Source: CAYTBN01 sp964542165
GTDB taxonomy: Bacteria; Myxococcota_A; UBA796; UBA9615; CAYRNR01
DNA length: 64,000 nucleotides
Assembly (NCBI GenBank): GCA_964542165.1
Contig: CAZITQ010000016.1
Span: forward strand, 3,759 to 67,758
Reading direction: 5' to 3'
Shown here: positions 17,306 to 26,500 of the stretch, piece by piece
Numbering within the stretch: position 1 is the stretch's first letter
How the letters are laid out: each line of letters starts with the position of its first letter
The notes under the pieces: model-generated
The model's database searches: none
What the model saw: only the letters and a program-made list of their open reading frames with translations
What the model was told of the DNA's origin: nothing
Made by a program: the position numbers and the translations under genes

Positions 17306-17320
17306 GCGCTAGCATAGCGC
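17306..17320. promoter_or_regulatory. Perfect palindrome in the divergent promoter region
   Basis: GCGCTA-GCA-TAGCGC is a perfect 6+3+6 palindrome, with flanking GGT/ACC that extends the symmetry after a 2-base bulge. It lies between the divergent starts of the carotenoid/flavin operon and the methyltransferase. On the minus strand TATGCT, a possible -10 element, lies inside it. A dimeric regulator binding here could control both sides; no regulator gene is adjacent. Confidence 0.45.
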
Positions 17321-17354
17321 GGCACCCGGGTTCGGCCCTAGAGAGTCGCCAGGC

Positions 17355-17969
17355 ATGTCCCCAGAGCAACCGTTCCAGGTCGCTGTCGTCGCGCTGTTCA
17401 GCGCGTTCACCCTGCTGCGCCTGGGGTTCCGCCGCCACGGCAAGCACGGAGCAGGCGAGGCGGTGGAGCGGGAGCCGTGGGCGCACCGGGCGGTGCTGGC
17501 GGGCCTGGTGGCGGCACAGCTCGCGACGCTCGGGATCTACCTGTTCCAGCCCGAGTGGCTCGCCTTCGGACACCTCCCCCTGCCGGGTGCCGTGCGCTGG
17601 GCGGGGATCGGGGCGGGGGTCTCCGGGGTGGGGCTGATGCTCTGGTGCCACCTCTCCCTGGGGCGCAGCTTCCACGCCACGGCGCTGATCAAGGCCGATC
17701 AGGAGCTGGTGGTCCGGGGCCCCTACCGCCGGGTCCGCCACCCCATGTACACCGCCTTCGCGCTGCTCTTTGCCGGGGCCGCGGTGGCGGCCGCCAGCGC
17801 CCCGCTGATCGGGATCTGGTGCGGTGGGCTCGTCCTGCTGCTGATTCTGCGGATCCCCGCGGAGGAGGGCATGCTGCGCCGGCGATTCGGGGAGGAGTAC
17901 CGCCAGCTGGAGCGACGGACCGGCAGGTTTCTCCCTCGCCTGCGAGCGGGCGGGGGCTCCGGGTCATAG
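17355..17969 (+). CDS. Isoprenylcysteine carboxylmethyltransferase-family membrane methyltransferase
   Basis: 204 residues with about four to five hydrophobic segments. The C-terminal motif VVRGPYRRVRHPMYTAFALL, followed by RIPAEEGMLRRRFGEEYRQL, is the S-adenosylmethionine-binding signature of the ICMT/PEMT superfamily (RHPxY plus EExxLxxxFGxxY). Bacterial members methylate small lipids or isoprenoids rather than prenyl-Cys proteins. Being divergent from the carotenoid-like operon, methylation of a carotenoid or its carboxyl group is conceivable but not shown by the sequence. Confidence 0.88.
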   Translation: MSPEQPFQVAVVALFSAFTLLRLGFRRHGKHGAGEAVEREPWAHRAVLAGLVAAQLATLGIYLFQPEWLAFGHLPLPGAVRWAGIGAGVSGVGLMLWCHLSLGRSFHATALIKADQELVVRGPYRRVRHPMYTAFALLFAGAAVAAASAPLIGIWCGGLVLLLILRIPAEEGMLRRRFGEEYRQLERRTGRFLPRLRAGGGSGS

Positions 17970-18008
17970 AAGGAGGGCCTGGTGGCCTCGAAGCACGCGG
18001 GCGCGGGG

Positions 18009-18842
18009 TCAGGCCCCTCCGTCGAGGACCTCCTCGGTGGCCTCGAAGGCCTGGTGCAGCGAGTACAGCGTGGCGCCCTCGAGCATCTCGTCGCCGAGGC
18101 CGAACACCTCGCTCTCGAGCCAGATCAGGACGGCGTGGGTGCTCCCGCCGTTCGCCGTGGGCCAGATCGCGTTGAGCCCGTACAGCTGGTACATCGCGCT
18201 GTCGCCGCCCTCGGAGATGCCCTCCTCCACGATCCAGCCGCGTGCCAGCAGCCCCCACTCCCCGCTGCCTGGCTCCCCCACCTCGACCCAGCGGTGGTCC
18301 TTGAACATCTCGTAGGGGATCTTCGTGGGGCCGGTGGTCTTGATCACATCGTTGGCGGTCCGGATCAGGTCGCAGGAGCGGTCCGGGAAGCAGGAGGGGT
18401 CGACGGGCTCGAGGAAGCTCCGCTCGTGCAGGTCCGGAGAGGAGGGATCCAGGGGCCTCTGATCCGCGAGCAGGAACATCTCCGCCTGCCGCACCGGAAG
18501 GTGGGCGGACGCGGTCACCAGGCTGATGCCCAGCAGGTCGTCGGGATCGCGGCCGGGGTGGACGACCGAATCCACCGCGTCGGGGGAGAGAGGCTTGAGC
18601 CCGTGGGCCCGATCCAGGTATCCGGCCCCCAGGTCCGTGGACTCGTAGAACGCAGCCAGGTTGGCCAGCCCCGCCTCCCGCGCCCCCACCTCCTCGGATC
18701 TCTCGAACTCGGTGAATAGGTAGGCGCCCAGCTCGTCCAGATCCGTCGGGGCGTCCACCGGTGCGGGACAGCCGGTGAGGGCCCCCACGGAGAGGATCGC
18801 CGTGGGGAGGAGCAAAGTCCGGATGGCCGTTCGGTTTCGCAT
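18009..18842 (-). CDS. Lipoprotein of unknown function
   Basis: 277 residues from ATG 18840-18842. The signal peptide ends in a lipobox-like ALTGC (Cys about 24). The mature part has no repeats or recognised motif. It contains four Cys, two of them close together in DPSCFPDRSCDLI, which may form a disulfide, and a Trp/Gly-rich C-terminal half (YGLNAIWPTANGGSTHAVLI). It converges with the methyltransferase gene and diverges from the DUF2141 gene. I do not recognise the family. Confidence 0.75.
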   Translation of the reverse strand: MRNRTAIRTLLLPTAILSVGALTGCPAPVDAPTDLDELGAYLFTEFERSEEVGAREAGLANLAAFYESTDLGAGYLDRAHGLKPLSPDAVDSVVHPGRDPDDLLGISLVTASAHLPVRQAEMFLLADQRPLDPSSPDLHERSFLEPVDPSCFPDRSCDLIRTANDVIKTTGPTKIPYEMFKDHRWVEVGEPGSGEWGLLARGWIVEEGISEGGDSAMYQLYGLNAIWPTANGGSTHAVLIWLESEVFGLGDEMLEGATLYSLHQAFEATEEVLDGGA

Positions 18843-18945
18843 GGCTTCCAAGCTGGCAACGGGGAACTCGGTCGTCAAGTTCGGCCGGGGTCGCGTCGAC
18901 AGGTCACCTCGGCCGCACTACAGTGTTCGGCGACGGGAGGCGTTC

Positions 18946-19446
18946 GTGCGAGGCCGCAAGAGCAAGACCACGTGGATCCTCCGAAGCCTTGCGGCGGCTG
19001 CCCTCTCCCTCGGAACGACCACGGTGGCCGCGGCTGCGGACCCGCCGAGCACCGCAAGCCCAGAGTCCGCCACGTGTGTCGACGTGAACATCCACGGCGT
19101 CCGCAACGCCGAGGGCAAGGTCATCATCGCGGTGTTCGACAGCGAGGAGCGATACAGCGAGTCCAGCGACGCGTTCCAGCTGGTGGTGCTCGACGCGGTC
19201 GAGGGCGCCCTGACCACGGCCCTCTGCGATCTCCCCTCCGGAGCCTACGCCCTGTCGGTCTTCCACGACGAGGACGCCGACCACGAGCTGGACCTCGGCC
19301 GCCTCGGCATCCCCCGCGAGGGCTACGGATTCAGCAACGGCGTCCGCCCGCGCATGGGCAAGCCGGGCTTCGACAAGATCGCCTTCCAGGTGAACGCCGG
19401 CACCGCGCCTGCGCCCCAGGACGTCTTCCTCATCTACTGGTTCTGA
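18946..19446 (+). CDS. Secreted DUF2141-domain protein
   Basis: 166 residues from GTG 18946-18948, which has a strong GGGAGG five bases upstream; the open frame continues further 5' but without signal. Signal peptide to about residue 28 (VAAAA-DPP). The domain reads VDVNIHGVRNAEGKVIIAVF, LPSGAYALSVFHDEDADHEL and PREGYGFSNGVRPRMGKPGF, which is the DUF2141 pattern: an Ig-like sandwich with HDENxDxxLDxxxxGxPxEGxGFS. Exported, function unknown. Length is normal. Confidence 0.9.
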   Translation: MRGRKSKTTWILRSLAAAALSLGTTTVAAAADPPSTASPESATCVDVNIHGVRNAEGKVIIAVFDSEERYSESSDAFQLVVLDAVEGALTTALCDLPSGAYALSVFHDEDADHELDLGRLGIPREGYGFSNGVRPRMGKPGFDKIAFQVNAGTAPAPQDVFLIYWF

Positions 19447-19535
19447 ACCCCTACCAGCCCGAGACAATCGCGGCGACGTTGGCCGTTTGACCAGGTATGT
19501 CCAACTTCTGATCTGGTTTTTGTTCATATTTTTTA

Positions 19536-19563
19536 TTGACAGAAACGTAGGTCCGTCTAGATT
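19536..19563 (+). promoter_or_regulatory. Sigma-70-like promoter of the HSL-type hydrolase gene
   Basis: TTGACA (19536-19541) and TAGATT (19558-19563) are separated by 16 bases, in an AT-rich pocket that contrasts with its surroundings. The start codon of the hydrolase is 33 bases beyond the -10. The -35 is a perfect match and the -10 matches four of six positions. Confidence 0.6.
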
Positions 19564-19573
19564 GGATATAGAC
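19555..19573. promoter_or_regulatory. Imperfect 19-base palindrome over the -10 box
   Basis: GTCTAGATT-G-GATATAGAC has seven of nine symmetric pairs (perfect outer GTCTA/TAGAC). It covers the proposed -10 element and the transcription start, the usual place for a TetR- or MarR-type repressor site. No regulator gene is adjacent. Confidence 0.45.
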
Positions 19574-19595
19574 GATGTCACCGAGGAGGTTCGAG

Positions 19596-20678
19596 ATGAG
19601 CGCCGCGACGAACGAGATCGAGACCCGCAACGCCCCGTCCCGCCGCAACGCCATCTCCCGATTGGCCATCTCGGCCCTGGAGCGGGCCATCGACACCACG
19701 TCTCGCCTGGGTGCCCGCCACCCCGGCGCCAATCCGGCGATCTACGGCGTGGACGTCACCCGCGAGGTCGCCTACCGGGCCACCGGCCTGGCCGACCACA
19801 CCCTGGACATCTACCGGCCGACGGGCTTCTCCGGTCCCCGCCCGGTGGTGATGTACGTGCACGGGGGCGGCTTCCGGCTGCTGGACAAGGAAGCGGTCTG
19901 GATGGCGGCCATCGCGTTTGCTCGCCGGGGATTCCTGGTGCTCAGCGTGAACTACCGCCTGGCCCCCGAGCACCCCTTCCCCGCGGCGCTGCAAGACGTG
20001 AGCGACGCCTGGCTGTGGACCGTGCGCAACGCGGCCCGCCTCGGCGGCGATCCGGACCGCCTGGTCGTGGCGGGCGAGTCCGCGGGCGGCAACCTGATCA
20101 CGAGCCTGGCGATCCAGGCGACCTACCGCCGGCCCGAGCCCTGGGCCCGCCGGGTCTTCGACGCGGGTGTGGTGCCCTCGGCGGTGGTGGCCAACTGCGG
20201 CATCTTCCAGGTCTCGGACATCGAGCGGCTCCTGTCACCGAACTCGCTGCCCAGGGTCGCCAGGGAATGGGTGCGGGACGTGGAGCTGGGCTACCTGGGA
20301 GACCTGGCCGGGGACGAGGCGGCGACCGAGCTCGCCGATCCCCTGCGGATCCTCGAGGGCGACGCGAGGCCGGTCCGCCCCCTCCCCCCGATCTTCGCCT
20401 CCGTCGGCGACCAGGACCCCCTGCTCGACGACACCCTGAGGCTCGCCTTTGCCCTGGACGACCTGGGCGCGGACCGGGAGGCGCGGGTGTACGAGCGCCA
20501 GGGGCACGCCTTCCAGCTGTTCACCTGGCGGCGCGAGGCCAAGCGCTCGTGGAACGAGACCTTCGACTTCCTGCGCGACCGCGGGCTGGTGGACGATCCG
20601 GCGGCCGTCGCCCCTGTGACCGGGCGCTTCGACCCCCGCCGCGCCCGCGAGCGGATCATCGACGCCCTCGCCGCCTGA
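19596..20678 (+). CDS. Alpha/beta hydrolase of the hormone-sensitive-lipase family
   Basis: 360 residues from ATG 19596, which has GAGGAGGTTCGAG directly upstream; an ATG at 19575 lacks a site. The HSL family signature HGGGFRLLDKE (oxyanion hole) and the nucleophile elbow VVAGESAGGNLITS (Ser in GESAGG) are both present. The acid is in SVGDQDPLLDDTL and the His in ERQGHAFQLFTW, so the triad is complete. No signal peptide is visible, so it is probably a cytoplasmic carboxylesterase for acyl esters. It carries its own promoter and operator-like palindrome. Confidence 0.92.
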   Translation: MSAATNEIETRNAPSRRNAISRLAISALERAIDTTSRLGARHPGANPAIYGVDVTREVAYRATGLADHTLDIYRPTGFSGPRPVVMYVHGGGFRLLDKEAVWMAAIAFARRGFLVLSVNYRLAPEHPFPAALQDVSDAWLWTVRNAARLGGDPDRLVVAGESAGGNLITSLAIQATYRRPEPWARRVFDAGVVPSAVVANCGIFQVSDIERLLSPNSLPRVAREWVRDVELGYLGDLAGDEAATELADPLRILEGDARPVRPLPPIFASVGDQDPLLDDTLRLAFALDDLGADREARVYERQGHAFQLFTWRREAKRSWNETFDFLRDRGLVDDPAAVAPVTGRFDPRRARERIIDALAA

Positions 20679-20812
20679 TCCGCCATCGCCCCCGAAGACC
20701 CCCGCGCACGACTTGCCAGCGGGTCCCCGCTACCCTAGGCAGGGAAGAGCAGGGGGCGGAGCGGCGACACCTCTCCGGGGGGAGATCCCGACACCGACGC
20801 GGAGGCAGCGAC

Positions 20813-21823
20813 ATGGACGTCGAGCAGGCGAACGGGTACGCGAAGCGGACCGAGGCCATGATCGGCCCCGACCAGATCGCCCTGATCTCGATGGCGGCGG
20901 GGTTCTTCGGCAAGCTGCCGGTGGCAACCCAGAAGAAGATGTTCCAGAGCTCGTCGAAGAAGAACCCCCACATGGGATTCGTGGTCGAGCCCTACGCGTT
21001 CTTCCTCTGCCACGAGATCAAGGACATCGACGCCGCCCAGGCGCTGCTCCCCTCCGGCTTCCGGGTGCTCCCCACCCGGGTCTTCGACGACGACGAGCCC
21101 AGGCCCTACGTGATCTTCTGCGCGTTCAACGCCCACACCAGCGCGTTCTGGGGCAGCCGGGTCGAGATGTATGTCATCGCGGAGCAGGAGGAGACGGGGC
21201 TGCTGACCTGGGTCATCGTGGACTACGACACCAACACCATCAGCTACGACCCGGGCCAGGGATTCGTGCCGGGCAACGCCCGCCGGTCCACGGTGACCAC
21301 CACCTACCGCGGGACGGTCCTGGTGGACGTGGAGTCCCCGGGGCGACGGATCGCGATGGAGGCGGACATCCGGGCCGGGGAGGAGAAGCCGCTGGATCCG
21401 CGGCTCTGGATCGAGGGGAACCTGTGTGTGGTCTACGGGGGAGAGCTGGACGACGGCCGGGGCGAGACCTTCAGCCTGATCTTCGACCCCGACGAGATGC
21501 GCCGGGCGCTACGGATCCCCGTGGAACAGGTGCAGATCGACGAGCTCACCTGGCACCCCGGGCTCTTCGCCGCCGAGCCCTCCCTGGCGGTCTGCTTCCC
21601 CTACGCCCAGCACTTCATCACCAGCAGCGTGCCCAGGGCCACGGACATCCGGACCGCCGACGACCTGGAGCGCGCCGTGGCGGCGTTCAACGAGGGCCCG
21701 CCTCCGAAGGGGTTCGACACGGCTGCGATCCGCCGTTCGATGATGATCGGGGCCGCGGTGTCCGCGCTGACGAGCACCACGCTGCTGACCTGGCTCATCC
21801 TCCACTACTTGCTGGCGCACTAG
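20813..21823 (+). CDS. Unrecognised protein with C-terminal membrane segment (acetoacetate decarboxylase-like?)
   Basis: 336 residues from ATG 20813 after GGAGGCAGCGAC. A strand-rich central part (about 55-230) contains PYAFFLCHEIKDIDAAQALL, RPYVIFCAFNAHTSAFWGSR and LTWVIVDYDTNTISYDPG. This faintly recalls the acetoacetate decarboxylase-like beta-barrel, but I see no clear catalytic Lys. The last 30 residues are one transmembrane helix (MMIGAAVSALTSTTLLTWLI) with a short tail. Probably a tail-anchored membrane protein. It lies between a lipid-type hydrolase and a DUF2505/acyltransferase pair. Confidence 0.6.
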   Translation: MDVEQANGYAKRTEAMIGPDQIALISMAAGFFGKLPVATQKKMFQSSSKKNPHMGFVVEPYAFFLCHEIKDIDAAQALLPSGFRVLPTRVFDDDEPRPYVIFCAFNAHTSAFWGSRVEMYVIAEQEETGLLTWVIVDYDTNTISYDPGQGFVPGNARRSTVTTTYRGTVLVDVESPGRRIAMEADIRAGEEKPLDPRLWIEGNLCVVYGGELDDGRGETFSLIFDPDEMRRALRIPVEQVQIDELTWHPGLFAAEPSLAVCFPYAQHFITSSVPRATDIRTADDLERAVAAFNEGPPPKGFDTAAIRRSMMIGAAVSALTSTTLLTWLILHYLLAH

Positions 21824-21851
21824 GGGGGTGGATCTTGAATCCGCCCCACTA
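21821..21851. terminator. Bidirectional hairpin spanning both convergent stop codons
   Basis: Two 13-base arms, 21821-21833 and 21839-21851, pair with one mismatch and one G-T wobble around the 5-base loop CTTGA. The left arm contains the TAG of the plus-strand gene and the right arm contains the stop of the minus-strand DUF2505 gene. It can end transcription in both directions, though no T run follows. Confidence 0.55.
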
Positions 21852-22319
21852 GCTCCGGAGACGCTTCTCCCAGAACGCGGCCTTGCGGGGGGCGAGATCT
21901 TCCATCTTCGACGCCACGGTGCGGGCGATCTTCTTGCCGATCACCGGCGCCTGGACGTCGATCTCGCCGGTCTCGACCACGCGGCAGGTCCCGTCGTCGA
22001 TGGGCTCCACGGCGGTCCGCCCGGTGGCTCGGACCCGGTCCCCGAAGGTGTGGTCCTTGCGACTCCAGCGACAGCTCCGCGACGGCAGGTCCCAGACGCT
22101 CTCCAGGGTCGCGCGATGGGTCCCCGCCCCCTTGAGCGCCGGGTCGGCGGTGGTGACCTCCACGCGAACGCGGTCCCCGTCGCCCTCCTCGGAGTAGCTC
22201 TCCACCACGCTGCCCAGCTCCCGAAGCAACGCCTCGTGGGTCTCCCGTTCCACCATCAAGCGGAGCACCTCGTCTGCCGGGCCCGCGACCCGCTGCTCGG
22301 TCCGGAACGTGACGGCCAT
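21849..22319 (-). CDS. DUF2505 / SRPBCC-like protein
   Basis: 156 residues from ATG 22317-22319, preceded by GAGAGGAGGACGC. It begins VTFRTEQRVAGPADEVLRLM and continues with YSEEGDGDRVRVEVTT, CRVVETGEIDVQAPVIGKKI and ARTVASKMEDLAPRKAAFWE. This matches DUF2505, a steroidogenic-acute-regulatory-related (SRPBCC) fold of unknown ligand that I know mainly from actinobacteria. Cytoplasmic, with no signal peptide. It is divergent from the acyltransferase gene, so lipid binding is plausible but unproven. Confidence 0.82.
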   Translation of the reverse strand: MAVTFRTEQRVAGPADEVLRLMVERETHEALLRELGSVVESYSEEGDGDRVRVEVTTADPALKGAGTHRATLESVWDLPSRSCRWSRKDHTFGDRVRATGRTAVEPIDDGTCRVVETGEIDVQAPVIGKKIARTVASKMEDLAPRKAAFWEKRLRS

Positions 22320-22443
22320 GGCGTCCTCCTCTCGGGTGCCGGAGCATACCGTACCCCCGCCCCGCGAGGGGCCGGGGCACTGGACCGGCCGCCCATCGGC
22401 GGTTAGGTTGACGGTCGGCCGGGGGAGGCTGGCTGGAGGTGCG

Positions 22444-23436
22444 ATGCCCAGGACATCCGGCACCCGTCCGCGTCCAGGCCGCCTGGGGCGCGCCCGCGCC
22501 TGGGCCGATCGCGCCCGCCGCCAGGTCCACCCCCGCAGCCTGCTCCACCTGGAGCCGTTCCACGTGCTGTTCTCGGTGGTGGGCTACGCCAACCCGGCCT
22601 GGCGCAAGACCGACTGGGGCTGCTACCTGGACGAACGGGATCCGGAGCTCGTCGATGTGGTCCTCGACGCGTTCCGCCCCATCGCCCGCCACTACTTCGG
22701 CTTGCGCGTACGGGGCCTCGATCACCTACCCGCCGAGGGTCCCGCCCTGATCGTGGGCAACCACAACGGCGGCATGTTCATGTTCGACACCGTGTTCACG
22801 GCGATGGCGATCCGCGACCATCTGGGCGTCGACCGGGAGCTGAACCTGCTGGGGCACGACCTGCTGGCCGCCGACGACGTGGGCAGGAGCTTCATCAACC
22901 GGCTGGGGGTGATCCGCGCCAACCCGGACTGCGCCGCCTACGCCCTGCGCAAGGGTCGCCTGGTCCTGGTCTATCCGGGCTCGGACAGGGACTCCTGGCG
23001 TCCGTGGACGGAGAAGGCGCGGGTGGTGCTGGGGGGGAGGCAGGGTTTCCTGCGGCTCGCCCTCCGCGAGGGCGTCCCGATCATCCCCCTGGTCAGCGCC
23101 GGGACCCACGAGCAGCTGGTGGTGCTCAGCCGCGGACAGCGCATCGCCCGCGCGCTGCGGCTGAAGCAGCTGCTGCGCAACGACGCCTTCCCCCTGGTCT
23201 GGTCGCTACCCTGGGGGGTGACCAGCGGCTTCGTGCCCTACCTGCCCATGCCGGCCCAGACCACCCTGCGCTTCGGCCCCCCCATCACCTGGCCCGATCT
23301 CACTGCGGCCGACGCGGAACGCCAGGACATACTCGACCGCTGCCTGGACGACGTCCAGTCGAGGATGCAGGGGCTGCTCGACGAGCTCTACGGGGGGCGG
23401 ATCCCGGTGATCGGGGAGCGCTTCCGGCGCCGTTGA
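22444..23436 (+). CDS. Lysophospholipid/MGAT-like acyltransferase
   Basis: 330 residues from ATG 22444 after GGAGGTG. The acyltransferase core begins at GPALIVGNHNGGMFMFDTVF, where the usual HxxxxD box is spread as HNGGMFMFD, as in MGAT-like members of the LPLAT superfamily. It is followed by INRLGVIRANPDCA, LVLVYPGSDRDSWRPW and PIIPLVSAGTHEQLVVLSRG. The enzyme would transfer an acyl group to a lipid acceptor at the membrane. There is no transmembrane helix. Substrate unknown; the neighbouring esterase and SRPBCC genes fit a lipid context. Confidence 0.88.
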   Translation: MPRTSGTRPRPGRLGRARAWADRARRQVHPRSLLHLEPFHVLFSVVGYANPAWRKTDWGCYLDERDPELVDVVLDAFRPIARHYFGLRVRGLDHLPAEGPALIVGNHNGGMFMFDTVFTAMAIRDHLGVDRELNLLGHDLLAADDVGRSFINRLGVIRANPDCAAYALRKGRLVLVYPGSDRDSWRPWTEKARVVLGGRQGFLRLALREGVPIIPLVSAGTHEQLVVLSRGQRIARALRLKQLLRNDAFPLVWSLPWGVTSGFVPYLPMPAQTTLRFGPPITWPDLTAADAERQDILDRCLDDVQSRMQGLLDELYGGRIPVIGERFRRR

Positions 23437-23518
23437 GGGACGACGACGGGACGGGGGACGGGGGGGCGCGCCTCCCGCTCCAGGTCTGCTAACGTTCCTG
23501 GTCCGAGGGGGTATTCCT

Positions 23519-26500
23519 TTGCATCGGTTCTTCCTTCCGTCCCTCGAGTGGGCGATCGCGAATGGACCGATCCATCCCCGGAGTGGAAATCTGTCGCTGC
23601 CCGCGGGGGTCGGGGAGGCGGATTTCGAGTCCTGGGTAAAGAGCCACGAGCCGGTGATGATGCTTGCGCAGGTCTGCGGGTTCGTGGTGGAGCGGGCCTG
23701 GGGACGGGCCGCCGGCAGCGGCGAACCGGTGCTGCTGGTCTCCCCGGACGGGGTCTCCGACGCGTCGGCGAGCCATCCGGGCGTGGCCACGGGCTCCGAG
23801 CCGTCCCTGGTGCTGGAGATCTCGCGCGGTTTGGCGGGCGGAGACTGGCCCTCGAACGCGCCGTGGGTGGGCGACCAGGGGGGCTCTCGCAGCATTTCGC
23901 TCCTGGACGGGGCACCGAGCGGCAGCCAGTGGCTGCGCTGGGACGGCTTCGCCTGCAACCGGGGGATCCCCGTCCCGTCCGGAGACCTGGCCGCGGCCAT
24001 GCTGGAGGCCGACCCCGCACCGACGTATCTGCCGTTCTTCGACCCCGGGAGCTGGTCCGACGGGGAGGGGTTCACCGCCATCGCCTTCGGCTCCCTGGAC
24101 TACCCGGAGCTGTTCTGGGGGGACGGGGACCTGTCGGCGTCCACCGTCAACGGCCAGGTCTCGTGTTCGAGCCTGGGAATGGGGTTGGAGACGAACCTGA
24201 AACGCGCCATGGACCACTCCGGGCTCTCCCGCAACGAGCCGCCCGCCTGGCGCGCGTACTACGACTCCTGGGGCGAGGGCGGAAGGGAGCGCGAGGATCT
24301 GGTCAGCCTGACGTACGCGCGCGTGCTCATGGACCTGGCGAACGAGGGGCTGATCGTCTGGGATCCCGGCCACAGCGCGGCCGACGACGGGGATCGCAAC
24401 CTGCTGGAGGAGGCCGAGGGGATCCTGGCGTCGGGCATCGGCTCCGAGGAGGACGTGGAGACGCTGGTGGCGTACGCCGAGCCCAGCAACCCCGACCGCG
24501 AGGCCGGTGTGGACGACGCGGTGGCGGAGCTACTGTTCGCGGCCCTGGAGGACCGGCTGGCCGACGACGGTACCGTGGCCCAGCCGGCCATCGTGCGGGC
24601 GGTGTCCCTGCTGGTGTCGAGGGCGGGCGACGCCGTGTACGGCGAGGACCGCTCCGGGGTGATGGAGTGGGCAGGGCGCCTGGTCGGCCTGTTCTTCGCC
24701 GACGGGCTGGGCGGCGACGTGGTGGCCGACCCCGCGGTGGGGGGGCTGGCCGATCTGCTCGGTGAGGACGCCCCCTCCGGGTACGACGCCAGCGCCGCTG
24801 CGATCTTCCTGCAGACCCTGCTCGCCGTCAGTCCCCGGGACCGGCTGGACTCCATCGAACGGAGTGCTGGACTCCGGGCCCTCGTCGAACACTACGACGA
24901 CGTGCCGCCGGCCTGGTTCCTGGACGACGCCGAGGTGCCCGTCGGCTGGTCGATGGCGACCTACAGACTCCTTTGCTGGCTGACCATGCTCGAGGGCGAG
25001 CGGCTGGCCGACGAGGGGGACACCCCGGGGAACTGCACGGCCCAGGCGGCTCACTTCCTGCGGCGGATCCTGGGCCACTTGCCCCTGGTGCAGGTGCGCG
25101 GCAGCGACCTGGTCGCCGCGGCCCTCGCCGGCGGATCGCCCACCTGGGACGTCCACGAGCCGCCCCCCTGGGGGGTCGACGCCGGGTGCCTGGCGGCCCA
25201 CCTGCACCACGGCATCGCCAAGGCCTGGCGGGAGGTGCTGGACGAGGGGTTCGACCAGCTGGACGACGAGCACAACGTGCGGGACCTGGCGCGGATCCAG
25301 CACGGCGTGGCCCGGATCCTCCTCGACGACGAGTACCGCGACCTGGTGGGCCAGCTCGACCTGGAGGCCTACGAGATCGAGCTCACCAACCTGGGCGACT
25401 ACGCCAGTCGGGAGTGGGAATCCGCGCGAGCGGCGGTGGTCAAGAAGGCCTACCGCCACGTGCTCGCCAACATCGAGACCGGGCCCGCCGTACTGGACGA
25501 GGAGCCCATGGGCGGCGAGTCCATGAAGGCCGTCCTGGAGCAGATCGCGCCGATCTCCCAGGAGGTGCTCGGCTCGGAGGCTGCCATCTGGTACGGGGCG
25601 CTGGTGGCCGGCGCGCTGGAGTCGGAGGAGGACGAGCTCGACTGCGACTTCACCCAGGAGGTGGCCACCCTGGCGGGCCTGGAGGCGGTGCTCGGCGGGT
25701 TCGGCGATTCGGCGGCGGACACGGACTTCGTGCAGGCCTACCGGGCCAGCGTGTTCGCGATCCACGGGCTGATCTGGTTCCAGGACACCCTCGACCTCGC
25801 CGACGCCGACCCCACGACGCTGGACACCCTGCTCGACCTCGTGGCGCATCACGCCGGGGAGACCCCCGACTGGACCGACGATCCGGAGATGCCCGGCGCC
25901 ATCTGGGCGCTCCGTCGCGTGCGAGCGTCCGTCAAGGTGGCGCACGGATTCGTCAACAGCAGCACCTTCCTCGACCCCGTCGCCCGGGCCCCGCTGTACG
26001 CGCCGGATTCGGTCTACTACCGGGAGCTGGTGAATGCCTTCGAGAACGGCGGTCTCTCCGGGTCGGACGCGACGAAGAAGGCGGACCAGCTGGTCAAGGC
26101 AGGCTCGTATACGGCCGCCCTCGCGGGACTGCTCGGCGCCGCCACCGGGTTCTGGGCCCTGGGCGAGGACATCGGCGAGCTCGAGGTGGACGCCAGCGAG
26201 TACGAGAAGAGCTGGCTGGCCTTCAACGCAGTCAAGCACCTGGGCCAGGGCGTCCAGGGCAGCCTGGAGGTGCTCGCCTGCACCTCGGTGTGGCTCAACG
26301 CGCCCAAGCCCGCGGTCGGATTCCTGACCGCGGCCAAGGCCGTCGCCCGGCCGGTACACATCCTCGTCGCGATCACCTACGGCGCCAAGGCGGTGGAGCT
26401 CTTCCAGACCGACCACGCCGTCGGTGGCATGGCAGCCCTGACCGTGATGGGGGGATCCATCGTCCTGGCCACCTGCCCGCTGGGACCGGTGGCAACCGCC

